Counted from the first letter of the stretch, positions 1 through 8,407 are shown. The stretch is DNA of 11,130 bases from Thiotrichaceae bacterium (GCA_015494435.1 WGBH01000272.1:1-11130); one strand, 5' to 3'. Notes: generated by a model not told the origin, from the sequence alone. Numbers and translations are program-made.

Positions 1-285
1 AAAGAGACGCTTCTTACCGCTTAATAAAACAGCGATAAAAAAACAACGTACTTTAAAAACCATCTCAGAATGGCTATGGTTTTCTATTGTCTGGATTTAT
101 TGCTGTTCAGGTAAAGTGTAAACTACTTTTTAGGTATATGAAGGATGCCCAGAATTTTCCTAATTTAAGAAATCGTTATTGTGTTCACCTTCTTTGCACA
201 AAAGGTTGTTTTGATGTTATTTCAGGGGAGGGGAGAACAGAAAATATGATAAAAATATTTAATTACACACAGGTTTCCAAAACTT
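1..285. other. Left edge, no recognised gene
   Basis: I recognise no gene here. A plus-strand frame is open from the window edge (first complete codon at 2) to a TAA at 119-121, giving 39 residues that are basic at first and then aromatic-rich; it could be the C-terminus of a gene cut by the window, but no family is apparent. On the minus strand an ATG at 61-63 opens a frame that also runs off the edge. Another plus frame runs to 317, but its possible starts (TTG at 87, ATG at 138) have poor ribosome-binding sites and it reads through a terminator-like hairpin, so I do not call it. Confidence 0.3.
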
Positions 286-315
286 CCCTAGCGAGAATAG
301 GGGATTTTTTTCTTT
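286..315 (+). terminator. Probable intrinsic terminator (plus strand)
   Basis: CCCTA (286-290) pairs with TAGGG (298-302) around a 7-base loop. A T-rich tract follows at 305-315 (seven T, one C, three T). This is the layout of a Rho-independent terminator for transcription entering from the left edge. The stem is only five pairs, so its strength is uncertain. On the minus strand the same hairpin lies just past the end of the rhodanese gene but lacks a good T tract. Confidence 0.5.
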
Positions 316-339
316 AAACTTCTTAAGGACTCAGGTCTC

Positions 340-1014
340 CTAAGGAACGGTGGGAAATCCAAGCCCTACCCAACCTTGCAGTCCATCACGATAATATATT
401 ATTTTTTCAGCAGGATAACCCAGATGTAAAAGGGATCTTATTTGAATGGTTGACTGCTCACACCATACACCATTGCAAAAGAGTACCAGTGTTTTAGCAT
501 TAGAAAAGTCGAGAATTTCTATTAGCTTATCATCATCAAAACATTCGTCGATACGTGTTTCATCTTTAATTTTTACATTGAATTTTTGTTCTAGAACAGA
601 AACTAATTTATTAGCGGTAACACCAACTTCGCGTGATAAGGAGATCCAAGGAACATTGATTGTTCCAGGAATAGTACAGACCAAAACCCAATCTGCTGTG
701 CGTGAATCAATAATCTCAAGTGAATCATCACCATTACTTTTTTGCACAAGATACTTAATCAATTCTAATTCACCAATATTTTCAATCCCAGGTTCAATCA
801 CCATTGGCTGAATACAAAAAGGAGGACAGGGACGGGATGTTTTAGCATACATCGCTGGAATAATGGCATCATTATCTTTAGTACGTGATATCTCGAAGGG
901 CTTCCCTTCATGAGTGATAATAACACTGGTTAATTCTCTCGTAATAGCAACGGGTCGATCTTGCTTTATTGAGGAAGACTTTGATTTTTTTCCAAAAAAA
1001 ATTGAAAAATCCAT
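340..1014 (-). CDS. Rhodanese-domain protein with N-terminal CPPFC motif
   Basis: This is a 224-residue, probably cytoplasmic protein with no signal peptide. The C-terminal half is a rhodanese-like domain (about 78-224): an IDSRTADW segment (102-109), PGTINVPW (116-123), the presumed active-site loop CNGVWC (180-185) with Cys180 as the persulfide-carrying cysteine, and the closing YRDGLQGW (208-215). Before it lies a separate basic and hydrophilic region with SRPCPPFCIQPM (60-71), whose two cysteines (63, 67) could bind metal or form a redox pair. I recall similar CPPFC-rhodanese proteins in other gammaproteobacteria, but the substrate is not known to me. AGGA lies 9 bases before the ATG. The gene starts 65 bases after gatB on the same strand with no clear terminator between, so it may be cotranscribed with gatCAB. 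The fold is certain enough; the function (sulfur transfer or sulfur-compound sensing) is inference. Confidence 0.88.
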   Translation of the reverse strand: MDFSIFFGKKSKSSSIKQDRPVAITRELTSVIITHEGKPFEISRTKDNDAIIPAMYAKTSRPCPPFCIQPMVIEPGIENIGELELIKYLVQKSNGDDSLEIIDSRTADWVLVCTIPGTINVPWISLSREVGVTANKLVSVLEQKFNVKIKDETRIDECFDDDKLIEILDFSNAKTLVLFCNGVWCEQSTIQIRSLLHLGYPAEKIIYYRDGLQGWVGLGFPTVP

Positions 1015-1079
1015 GTGTTTTAGTCCTGTTAAGTTAAACCTTAATCTATACTAATGCTTTGATATATATTTAAAAACTG

Positions 1080-2513
1080 TCAATCTTTAAGCTTTGCTCT
1101 TAAGAGTTGATTAACCTGAGCAGGATTAGCCTTACCTTTAGATGCTTTCATCACTTGTCCGACCAAAAAACCTAGCACTTTCTCCTTACCTGCTTGAAAT
1201 TCTTCAACTTGTGCTTGATTATTAGCAATAATATCATCAATCATAGTTTCAATTGCGCCTGAATCAGTGATTTGTTTTAAACCTTTATTTTCAATCACAG
1301 TATCGGCATTGCCTTCACCATTCCACATGGCTTCAAACACGTCTTTAGCAATTTTTCCCGAAATTGTATTATCAGAGATGCGTTTAATCATGCCTGCTAA
1401 CATGTCTGCGCTAATAGGCGAATCGATAATATCTTTATCCTCTTTATTTAAAGCAGCCGATAAATTACCCATTATCCAGTTCGCTGCTAGTTTAGCCTCG
1501 CCACTTTTCTTGGCAACAATCTCATAATAGTCACTTAATGCGCGAGTAGCGGTCATACTTTCTGCGTCATAATCGCTCAGTGCGAATTCATCCATAAAGC
1601 GTTGCTTTTTAGCTTCAGGAAGCTCGGGCAAAGTATCTCGAATCGCTTCAATAAAGTCATCACTAATACGTACAGGTAACAAATCAGGATCGGGAAAATA
1701 ACGATAATCATTGGCTTCTTCTTTTGAGCGCATGGAACGCGTTTCATCTTTATTAGGATCAAATAAACGTGTCTCCTGCACTACTGTGCCGCCGTCTTCA
1801 ATAATATCAATTTGACGCGCTATCTCTATATTAATCGCACGCTCAACAAAGCGAAAGGAGTTGATATTTTTAAGCTCGGTACGTGTTCCTAGTTCCTTTT
1901 GACCTTTAGGCCGTATCGACACATTAGCATCACAGCGAAAAGAGCCTTCTTGCATATTGCCATCACAGATTTCTAGGTATTGCACCAATGCATGAATTTT
2001 TTTCATATAAGCAACGGCTTCTTTAGCGCTACTCATATCAGGCTCTGAAACGATTTCTAATAACGGCGTTCCTGCACGGTTTAAGTCAATACCTGTCATG
2101 CCTGCAAAATCTTCATGTAATGATTTACCTGCATCTTGCTCTAAATGCGCGCGTGTTATACCAATACGCTTATGACTACCATCTTCTAGTGGTATATCAA
2201 TATAGCCCATTTCCACAATCGGCAAATCAAATTGGCTGATTTGATAACCTTGCGGTAGATCAGGGTAAAAATAGTTTTTCCGTGCAAAGACCGAGCGTTG
2301 TGAAACAGGTGCATTAATACCTAAGCCAAATTTAGCTGCCATACGCACCGCCTCAATATTCAGTACAGGTAAAACACCTGGCATGGCAAGATCAACTATA
2401 TTTGCTTGCGTATTAGGTTCTGCACCATAGGCAGTTGAAGAACCCGAAAATATTTTAGATTTTGTCATTAATTGGGCATGGATTTCTAAACCGATGACTG
2501 TTTCCCATTCCAT
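1080..2513 (-). CDS. gatB: Asp/Glu-tRNA(Asn/Gln) amidotransferase subunit B
   Basis: GatB of 477 residues, the normal length. It binds misacylated Glu-tRNA(Gln) or Asp-tRNA(Asn) and uses ATP to activate the carboxylate, then amidates it with ammonia channelled from GatA. The N-terminus WETVIGLEIHAQL (3-15) is the family signature, followed by the AMPGVLPVLN segment (43-52) and the DLPQGYQISQFDLPI region (89-103) of the catalytic cradle. The acidic, helical C-terminal part ending VNQLLRAKLKD is the tRNA-binding tail (YqeY-like). The start is supported by AAGGGAG about 10 bases upstream, inside the end of gatA; the two genes are only 2 bases apart, so they are almost certainly translated from one message. 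Intact; identification is secure. Confidence 0.98.
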   Translation of the reverse strand: MEWETVIGLEIHAQLMTKSKIFSGSSTAYGAEPNTQANIVDLAMPGVLPVLNIEAVRMAAKFGLGINAPVSQRSVFARKNYFYPDLPQGYQISQFDLPIVEMGYIDIPLEDGSHKRIGITRAHLEQDAGKSLHEDFAGMTGIDLNRAGTPLLEIVSEPDMSSAKEAVAYMKKIHALVQYLEICDGNMQEGSFRCDANVSIRPKGQKELGTRTELKNINSFRFVERAINIEIARQIDIIEDGGTVVQETRLFDPNKDETRSMRSKEEANDYRYFPDPDLLPVRISDDFIEAIRDTLPELPEAKKQRFMDEFALSDYDAESMTATRALSDYYEIVAKKSGEAKLAANWIMGNLSAALNKEDKDIIDSPISADMLAGMIKRISDNTISGKIAKDVFEAMWNGEGNADTVIENKGLKQITDSGAIETMIDDIIANNQAQVEEFQAGKEKVLGFLVGQVMKASKGKANPAQVNQLLRAKLKD

Positions 2514-2515
2514 GA

Positions 2516-4009
2516 TTATGCTTCTCCCTTATTAGATGCTGTAGACTCAAAGGCCGTCGGCATTTGCTGATGATGGTTGGTGACTTGTTGATATTGATGT
2601 GCAATATTCAACATTTTTGCCTCATCAAAATAATTACCAATCAATTGCAAACCAACGGGAAGATTATCTGCCTGTCCTGCTGGAATCGACATCCCTGGCA
2701 AACCTGCCAAATTAACAGCAATAGTATAAATATCAGATAGATACATACTAATCGGATCATCCGATTTTTCACCTATTTTAAAGGCTGTATTAGGTGCAAC
2801 AGGCCCCATAATCACATCCACCTTCTCAAAGGCTTGTTTGAAATCTTCACTGATTAAACGACGAATTTTCTGTGCTTTCAAATAATAGGCATCGTAATAA
2901 CCCGCAGATAAAGCATATGTGCCAACCATAATGCGCCGTTTGACTTCATTCCCGAACGCTTCGCCCCGTGAGCGCATATAATGATCTTGCAAATTTTCAG
3001 GATTTTCACAACGATAACCATAACGTACTCCATCTAAGCGCGAGAGGTTAGAAGAGCATTCCGCAGGCGCAATCACATAATAAGCGGGAATCGCCAAATG
3101 ACTATTAGGCAGACTAATTTCAATGATCTCAGCGCCCATTTTTTTATACTCTGCTATCGCCTCATCAATTACCTTTGCAACACCTGAATCCAGCCCTTCC
3201 TTAAAATATTCTTTAGGCAAGCCAATTTTTAACCCTTGTAAAGAATTATTTAAAGTCGCACTAAAATCACCCACGGCTTGCTCGGAACTGGTTGAATCCT
3301 TTTCATCAAAACCTGACATTGCTTCTAATACTAACGCACAATCTGTAGCTGATGTACCAAATACCCCGCCCTGATCCAGACTAGAGGCATAAGCGATCAT
3401 ACCAAAACGTGATACTCGACCATAGGTCGGTTTAATACCTGTAATACCTGTTAAAGAAGCAGGTTGACGAATCGATCCACCTGTATCCGTTCCCGTCGCA
3501 ACAGGTGCTAAACGAGCCGCAACCGCAGTGGCACTACCGCCTGATGATCCACCAGGTACACGCTCAAGATCCCATGGATTTTTTACCCTACCGTAAAATG
3601 AATTCTCATTCGATGACCCCATTGCAAACTCATCCATATTAGTCTTACCCAAAATTGGCATCCCTGCTGCATTAAGCTTTTCAACCACGGTGGCATTATA
3701 AGGTGCAATAAAATTATCCAACATTTTAGAGCCTGCTGAGGTTCGTACACCGTCTGTACAAAAAATATCTTTATGCGCCATAGGAATGCCCGTTAAAGCA
3801 CCCGCTGAACCTGTTGCAATTTGCTCATCTGCCACTTTAGCCATTGCTAATGCCTGTTCATCCATAATGGTTATAAAGGCATTTAAGCTCGGCTGGTGTT
3901 GATGAATTCGATCAAGAAAATATTGTGTTAATTCAACACTAGAATAAGCACTCGATTTTAAATCAGAGGCTAACTCAGAGAGTGATTTATTGTGCATAGT
4001 GTGACTCAT
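2516..4009 (-). CDS. gatA: Asp/Glu-tRNA(Asn/Gln) amidotransferase subunit A
   Basis: GatA of 497 residues, the amidase-signature subunit that hydrolyses glutamine and supplies ammonia to GatB. The Ser-cisSer-Lys triad is visible: Lys80 in IPMAHKDIF, Ser155 in VPGGSSGGSA and nucleophile Ser179 in GTDTGGSIRQPAS. Two in-frame starts compete: the upstream ATG (4007-4009), and an ATG four codons later (3995-3997) whose MHNKSLSEL beginning looks more like other GatA N-termini. Neither has a convincing Shine-Dalgarno; AATAGAATC lies just before the first. The gene follows gatC after 84 bases and abuts gatB. It is intact, with a polar C-terminal extension (ending SNKGEA) of no known role. Confidence 0.97.
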   Translation of the reverse strand: MSHTMHNKSLSELASDLKSSAYSSVELTQYFLDRIHQHQPSLNAFITIMDEQALAMAKVADEQIATGSAGALTGIPMAHKDIFCTDGVRTSAGSKMLDNFIAPYNATVVEKLNAAGMPILGKTNMDEFAMGSSNENSFYGRVKNPWDLERVPGGSSGGSATAVAARLAPVATGTDTGGSIRQPASLTGITGIKPTYGRVSRFGMIAYASSLDQGGVFGTSATDCALVLEAMSGFDEKDSTSSEQAVGDFSATLNNSLQGLKIGLPKEYFKEGLDSGVAKVIDEAIAEYKKMGAEIIEISLPNSHLAIPAYYVIAPAECSSNLSRLDGVRYGYRCENPENLQDHYMRSRGEAFGNEVKRRIMVGTYALSAGYYDAYYLKAQKIRRLISEDFKQAFEKVDVIMGPVAPNTAFKIGEKSDDPISMYLSDIYTIAVNLAGLPGMSIPAGQADNLPVGLQLIGNYFDEAKMLNIAHQYQQVTNHHQQMPTAFESTASNKGEA

Positions 4010-4093
4010 TGATTCTATTTGATTATGACGCTCAGATACGTTTTAGTTAGGGAACTTCCTTAAGGCTACTCGCTAAAATTAACAACCAAAATA

Positions 4094-4381
4094 TTACTCA
4101 ATCACTTGGGGAATTAAATACAGACCCTTTTCAGTGGCAGGTGCAATTGATTGAAATTTTTCACGCTCATTACTCGCTGTCACAACATCTTCACGCAAGC
4201 GTTGCGATATATCCTGTGGATGTGCCATTGGCTCTATACCACTGGTATCTACCGCATTCATTTGAGCGACAAGATCAAATATTTCGGATAAACTTTCCGA
4301 GTATTGCTGTGCTTCCTCATCACTAATAGCAAGACGCGCTAATAGTGAGATTTTCTTAACTTCTTCAGTACTTAAAGACAT
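4094..4381 (-). CDS. gatC: Asp/Glu-tRNA(Asn/Gln) amidotransferase subunit C
   Basis: GatC, 95 residues, the small belt-like subunit that wraps around and stabilises the GatA-GatB complex. Recognised by the N-terminal MSLSTEEVKKISLLARLAIS helix, the central VAQMNAVDTSGIEPMAHP (38-55), the LREDVV element (62-67) and the C-terminal GLYLIPQVIE. It is the first gene of the minus-strand gatC-gatA-gatB cluster, so its promoter should lie in 4382-4608, though I see no strong one. The ribosome-binding site is weak: the same AATAGAATC that precedes gatA lies about 9 bases before this ATG. Identification is secure from sequence and neighbours. Confidence 0.96.
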   Translation of the reverse strand: MSLSTEEVKKISLLARLAISDEEAQQYSESLSEIFDLVAQMNAVDTSGIEPMAHPQDISQRLREDVVTASNEREKFQSIAPATEKGLYLIPQVIE

Positions 4382-4541
4382 AATGATTAGATTCTATTAG
4401 TTATTTTTTGAGAGACACAATTTAGCATATTGTGAGCACTAACAGAATAGCTGAACACCGCTTGAGAATAGAAAAACCGCTCATTACATCTATCCAATAA
4501 AGGTAGTCCCTATCTATTAATAGTTATTCTCGTAGTCTTGT

Positions 4542-4570
4542 TTGATTGGACTTTAAGCAAATTATCTTAT
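4542..4570 (+). promoter_or_regulatory. Candidate sigma70 promoter for CBS gene
   Basis: TTGATT (4542-4547) and TCTTAT (4565-4570) are 17 bases apart, 38 bases before the ATG of the CBS-domain gene. Each hexamer matches only about four consensus positions, and TTATAA at 4568-4573 is an alternative -10 with poor spacing. A 10-bp palindrome, CTATTAATAG, at 4514-4523 lies just upstream and could be an operator or chance. Tentative. Confidence 0.27.
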
Positions 4571-4608
4571 AAAAAGAAAACCACATATAAATGTAAGGAG
4601 AACAGATT

Positions 4609-5196
4609 ATGACTGAAATAACTCATCAACTAAAACCACAACCAGTCCCCGCAGGGATTAATTTAGTCTCACCTTTACGTGATCCAGACAAGAGAGTATC
4701 AGAAGACTCGCCTGCTATTAGTGTGATGACTGATTTAAAAATTATCAAACCTTTCCAAATAGAGGCGAGTGCTTCTTTATCTGCTATTAATGAAAAGATG
4801 ATAGCCTGTGGTGTACGTTTGCTCTTTGTTCGCAACTCTCAAGATGAACTCGCTGGGTTGGTCACATCCAATGATATTTTAGGTGAAAAACCGCTATTAT
4901 TTGCTACTAACAACAGTTGCTCTCGTAATGATATCGAAGCAAAAGACATGATGACTCCCATTAGCAAGTTAGAGGCCATCGCATTTTCTGATATTGAAAA
5001 AGCAACCGTTGCTGATGTTGTTATGGCGCTAGAAGACTCACGTCGTCATCATTTGCTGGTATTACAAACAAAAGAAGGACGCAACTGTGTACGCGGTATT
5101 ATTTCTATCACACAAGTGAGTCATCAATTAGGTAAAGAGATAACCCCAACGCAAAGAGCCAATAGCTTTGCAGAACTGACTCGAGCATTGGGATAG
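4609..5196 (+). CDS. Two-CBS-domain protein
   Basis: A 195-residue soluble protein made almost entirely of a CBS-domain pair. CBS1 spans roughly 36-92 (AISVMTDL at its start, LAGLVTSNDILG at its end) and CBS2 roughly 110-173 (AKDMMTPISK at its start, VRGIISITQV at its end). A short polar N-terminal tail precedes them, and a C-terminal helix (ANSFAELTRAL) follows. CBS pairs usually bind adenine nucleotides and regulate a partner domain or protein; there is no enzymatic or transport domain here, so the protein is a stand-alone regulator or sensor whose target cannot be read from the sequence. Translation start is well supported by AAGGAG 7 bases before the ATG. It is the only plus-strand gene between the gat cluster and mnmE, converges on mnmE and diverges from gatC, so it is probably monocistronic. 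Confidence 0.87.
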   Translation: MTEITHQLKPQPVPAGINLVSPLRDPDKRVSEDSPAISVMTDLKIIKPFQIEASASLSAINEKMIACGVRLLFVRNSQDELAGLVTSNDILGEKPLLFATNNSCSRNDIEAKDMMTPISKLEAIAFSDIEKATVADVVMALEDSRRHHLLVLQTKEGRNCVRGIISITQVSHQLGKEITPTQRANSFAELTRALG

Positions 5197-5208
5197 TTTT
5201 TATCTGTC

Positions 5209-5256
5209 AATACCTTCGCCAAATTTGCCCCATAAATCATGATTTGCGAAGGTATT
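5209..5256. terminator. Long stem-loop between converging genes
   Basis: AATACCTTCGC (5209-5219) is a perfect inverted repeat of GCGAAGGTATT (5246-5256). Allowing one bulged C, the pairing extends to 15 bp, with CAAAT (5220-5224) against ATTTG. It sits 13 bases after the CBS-gene stop and 19 bases beyond the mnmE stop on the other strand. Its position suggests a bidirectional terminator, but neither side has a good T tract, so it may instead act as an mRNA 3'-end stabiliser. Confidence 0.6.
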
Positions 5257-5274
5257 AAAGAATTCACTAAAATA

Positions 5275-6615
5275 CTATTTTCCAATACAAAAATTACTAA
5301 ATATTTCACCTAAAAGATCATCGGGCGTATATTTTCCTGTAATCTGTCCTAGTGTATCTTGTGCTAGACGCAGTTCTTCTGCCATTAATTCACCCGCATT
5401 GTATTGTTTTAATTGGATTTCTGCATTATCAACGGCTTGTTGTGTTTCTTCTAGTGCTTGTAGATGACGACGACGCGCGATAAAAGTATCTTCTCTATCG
5501 CTTTGATAGCCCATTCTTTGTTTGAGTTCCTCTTTTAATGCTTCTATACCCCGTTGCTGTTTAGCTGAAATATAAATTTTATCATCACGTTGTCCTGATT
5601 TTGTATTGCTAAGGTCTATTTTATTAACAACTTGCAAGACGGCTAATGCGCTAGGTAAACGTTTTAGGATATTTTCATTTTCATCACTTTCTTGATCACT
5701 TTCATCACTCAATAATAAGATCAGGTCGGCTTTTTCTATTTCTTGCCAAGCACGTTGTATACCTATTTTTTCAATAGGATCATCACTTTCTCGTAATCCT
5801 GCTGTGTCGATAATATGTAATGGCATTCCATCTAAATGAATCGTTTCTCTCAATACATCACGGGTTGTTCCTGCAACCTCAGTGACAATCGCCGTTTCAT
5901 TGCCTGCAAGGGCATTTAATAGACTTGATTTCCCCGCATTGGGCTTGCCAACAATCACTAGTTGCATTCCCTCACGTAGTAAACTGCCTTGTTTTGCTTT
6001 ATTAAAAATAGTGTGTAATTGCTGTTTGATTCTATCCAAACGATCAGTAACGGCTGTATCAGCAAGAAAGTCAATTTCTTCGTCGGGAAAATCTAAGGCC
6101 GCTTCAACGTAAACACGTAGTTCTATTAACCCTTGCAATAGCGCATTAATCGCTGCTGAGAAATGTCCTTGAAGGGAGCGAAGTGCGGAGCGTGCCGCTT
6201 GTTCTGAACGGCTGTCAATAAGATCTGAAATAGCTTCTGCTTGTGCTAAGTCTAGCTTGTCATTAAGGAAAGCGCGTTCTGAAAATTCCCCAGGTCTAGC
6301 AAGACGTGCTCCTAAAAAAAGACAATATTTAAGTACTATATCTAAAACAACAGGGCCACCATGTCCTTGAAATTCAATCACATCTTCACCTGTGAAAGAA
6401 TGCGGAGCAGGAAAGTAAATAGCAATACCGCTATCAAGTATTTCCTGTTGTTCAGATTTAAACTCAGTATAGATCGCTTTTCGAGGCGGAGGTACTTTAC
6501 CAATAATAGCAGTCGCTATTTTAGTGCATAGCTCACCTGAAACACGAATAATACCAACCCCTCCACGTCCTGAAGGAGTTGCCACCGCAACAATGGTATC
6601 TTCATTAAAGATCAT
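5275..6615 (-). CDS. mnmE: tRNA U34-modification GTPase MnmE
   Basis: MnmE (TrmE) of 446 residues. With MnmG it installs the (carboxymethyl)aminomethyl group on wobble U34 of certain tRNAs. The N-terminal folate-binding domain begins DTIVAVATPSGRGGVGIIRV (6-25). A helical domain is split by the G domain: G1 GKPNAGKSS (223-231), G2 GTTRD (249-253), G3 DTAG (270-273), G4 NKID (331-334). The C-terminus is the characteristic FCIGK with the catalytic Cys443. The ATG overlaps the yidC stop by four bases (ATGA). No Shine-Dalgarno is visible, so translation is probably coupled to yidC. mnmG is not in the window; in many gammaproteobacteria it lies on the far side of mnmE. Confidence 0.98.
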   Translation of the reverse strand: MIFNEDTIVAVATPSGRGGVGIIRVSGELCTKIATAIIGKVPPPRKAIYTEFKSEQQEILDSGIAIYFPAPHSFTGEDVIEFQGHGGPVVLDIVLKYCLFLGARLARPGEFSERAFLNDKLDLAQAEAISDLIDSRSEQAARSALRSLQGHFSAAINALLQGLIELRVYVEAALDFPDEEIDFLADTAVTDRLDRIKQQLHTIFNKAKQGSLLREGMQLVIVGKPNAGKSSLLNALAGNETAIVTEVAGTTRDVLRETIHLDGMPLHIIDTAGLRESDDPIEKIGIQRAWQEIEKADLILLLSDESDQESDENENILKRLPSALAVLQVVNKIDLSNTKSGQRDDKIYISAKQQRGIEALKEELKQRMGYQSDREDTFIARRRHLQALEETQQAVDNAEIQLKQYNAGELMAEELRLAQDTLGQITGKYTPDDLLGEIFSNFCIGK

Positions 6616-8327
6616 TTTTTATTCAATAAATATTTCCCCAAGGCAATAATGCTAGTGCTTTTACCTGCTTCAATTTGCCGCGTGATAAACCATTGTTGCC
6701 CTATTGATAGCAAACTATTAACAACCCAGTAGAGAACCAAACCTGCTGGGAAAAACAAGAACATAACAGTGAAAACGATAGGTAAGAAGGCAAATATTTT
6801 CTGTTGCATTGGATCCATTTGGGGGGGATTTAATTTTTGCTGTAAATACATACTAGCACCATAAATTAACGGCAGAACGTAGTAGGGATCCAATACCGAT
6901 AAATCTTCATACCATCCTAACCACGGTGCTTGACGTAACTCTACACTTTCAAGTAACACCCAATAAAGCCCCATAAAGACAGGCATTTGGATCAACATCG
7001 GTAAACAACCACCAAGGGGATTAATTTTTTCCTTACGATAAAAATCCATTGTGGCTTTTTGTTTTGCTTGTGGATCACCTTTAAAACGTTCATTAAGCTC
7101 TTTAATTTTAGGTGCTAGTTTCTTCATTTTTGCCATTGAACGGTAACTCATGGCAGAGGGGTAAAAGAAGACAAGTTTGATCAACAAAGTAACCAAAATA
7201 ATTGTCCAACCCCAGTTACCAACGACATTATGAATCGATTGCATAATCCAAAATAGTGGCTTAGAAACAAAGCTAAACACACCGTAATCAACGGTTAAAT
7301 CAAGACCTTTTGATATCTTTGCTAACTCTTCCTGATTTTTGGGTCCAACATAAAATTGATTGCTAAAAGTGGCTTTTGTAGCGGTTGCTATTTGTTGTTG
7401 TGGCGATTTAACCCCTATAATATAACGATTAGCATTCGAAATATAATTGGTATAATAGGTGTTCTTTTGCTCTTTAGGTGGAATCCATGCGCTTACAAAA
7501 TAATGCTCAAGCATGGCTGCCCATCCCCCTTGAATAACCTCACTCAAGGGTTTATCTTCCATATCAGAAAAACTAACTTTTTCATATTTTTCATTATAAT
7601 AGGCAGAACCTACATAGAATCTATTCCCTATCATACCGCTCGAAGTCTTATTTTTTGGACTATGAGTTAATTGCTGGTAACTATTACCTTTCCATACCGT
7701 ACCACTTTGATTATCAACTTCTTGATCAACTGCAATCAGAAAACTTCCCCGTTTAAACGTATAACGCTTAGTAACGGTGATTCCTTTGCCATTTTTCCAT
7801 GTTAAAGGAACAACCAATTGCTCACTATTGTCTAATAATTTATATTCCGTTTGTGGGGCTGTAAACTGCGCATAATGATTAGGCGCTAGCTCGGACGAGG
7901 TACTGATAAGACCTGATTGTGCAGCATAGGCTTTGTTACGGTCTAATACACGTACGGGCTTATCTTTTTCTTCTAAGCTAATAGGGTAAGTCAACAAATC
8001 AGCTTGAATAAGTGATCCACCTTCTGTACTGATAATCACATCTAGTACATCTGTTTTTACACGAATTTCAGTTTCCGTATTTTTAGATGTTTCCTTTGTT
8101 GACACTGCTTGTGCTGTTGTAGCTACGGTTGCAACGCCTTCTGGTATATCTGAACGATTAGCAGATGGAACGCTAGAAGGACTAGCATTTGGGATGCTTT
8201 GAGTAATAGCCGTTGCACTGGTCTTAGTAATCACAGGCTTTGGAGCATGATCCTGCATCCATGCTGTCCATATTAAATAACTTAAAAATAATAAAGAAAA
8301 GTACAATAAAGGGCGTAGTTGATCCAT
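6612..8327 (-). CDS. yidC: Membrane protein insertase YidC
   Basis: YidC of 571 residues, the inner-membrane insertase acting alone or with SecYEG. An N-terminal signal-anchor helix (about 6-22) is followed by a Ser/Thr/Ala-rich linker and the large periplasmic beta domain typical of Gram-negative YidC. The conserved five-helix core starts near 346. The groove's positive residue (Arg366 of E. coli) appears to be Lys384 in LLIKL, a conservative exchange. SYRSMAKMKKLAPKIKEL (394-411) begins the cytoplasmic coiled-coil hairpin; NPLGGCLPMLIQMPVF (436-451), DPMQQKIFAFLP and FPAGLVLYWVVNSLLS are further core signatures. GAAGGA lies about 7 bases before the ATG. It follows rnpA by 80 bases and overlaps mnmE. 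Intact; the odd point is the missing yidD upstream. Confidence 0.98.
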   Translation of the reverse strand: MDQLRPLLYFSLLFLSYLIWTAWMQDHAPKPVITKTSATAITQSIPNASPSSVPSANRSDIPEGVATVATTAQAVSTKETSKNTETEIRVKTDVLDVIISTEGGSLIQADLLTYPISLEEKDKPVRVLDRNKAYAAQSGLISTSSELAPNHYAQFTAPQTEYKLLDNSEQLVVPLTWKNGKGITVTKRYTFKRGSFLIAVDQEVDNQSGTVWKGNSYQQLTHSPKNKTSSGMIGNRFYVGSAYYNEKYEKVSFSDMEDKPLSEVIQGGWAAMLEHYFVSAWIPPKEQKNTYYTNYISNANRYIIGVKSPQQQIATATKATFSNQFYVGPKNQEELAKISKGLDLTVDYGVFSFVSKPLFWIMQSIHNVVGNWGWTIILVTLLIKLVFFYPSAMSYRSMAKMKKLAPKIKELNERFKGDPQAKQKATMDFYRKEKINPLGGCLPMLIQMPVFMGLYWVLLESVELRQAPWLGWYEDLSVLDPYYVLPLIYGASMYLQQKLNPPQMDPMQQKIFAFLPIVFTVMFLFFPAGLVLYWVVNSLLSIGQQWFITRQIEAGKSTSIIALGKYLLNKK

Positions 8328-8407
8328 GGTCTATCCTTCAAAAAAGCTATTAAATGCAACGACATTCAATACTTCTAAAATTGAGTAAAACTTTAGCGGG
8401 TGTGTTG

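Noticed and set aside
87..317. Possible small plus-strand gene of 76 codons
   Set aside because: TTG start, no Shine-Dalgarno, no recognisable protein features, and the frame runs through a terminator-like hairpin and its T tract.
446..811. Plus-strand open frame of 121 codons
   Set aside because: It lies wholly antisense to the well-supported rhodanese gene, and its translation has no domain character.
1015..1079. Terminator between gatB and the rhodanese gene
   Set aside because: Only a 5-bp TTAAG/CTTAA dyad without a T tract is seen, which is expected by chance in A+T-rich DNA.
7356..7670. Plus-strand open frame of 104 codons
   Set aside because: Antisense shadow of the yidC periplasmic domain; hydrophobic look follows from the A+T-rich complementary codons.
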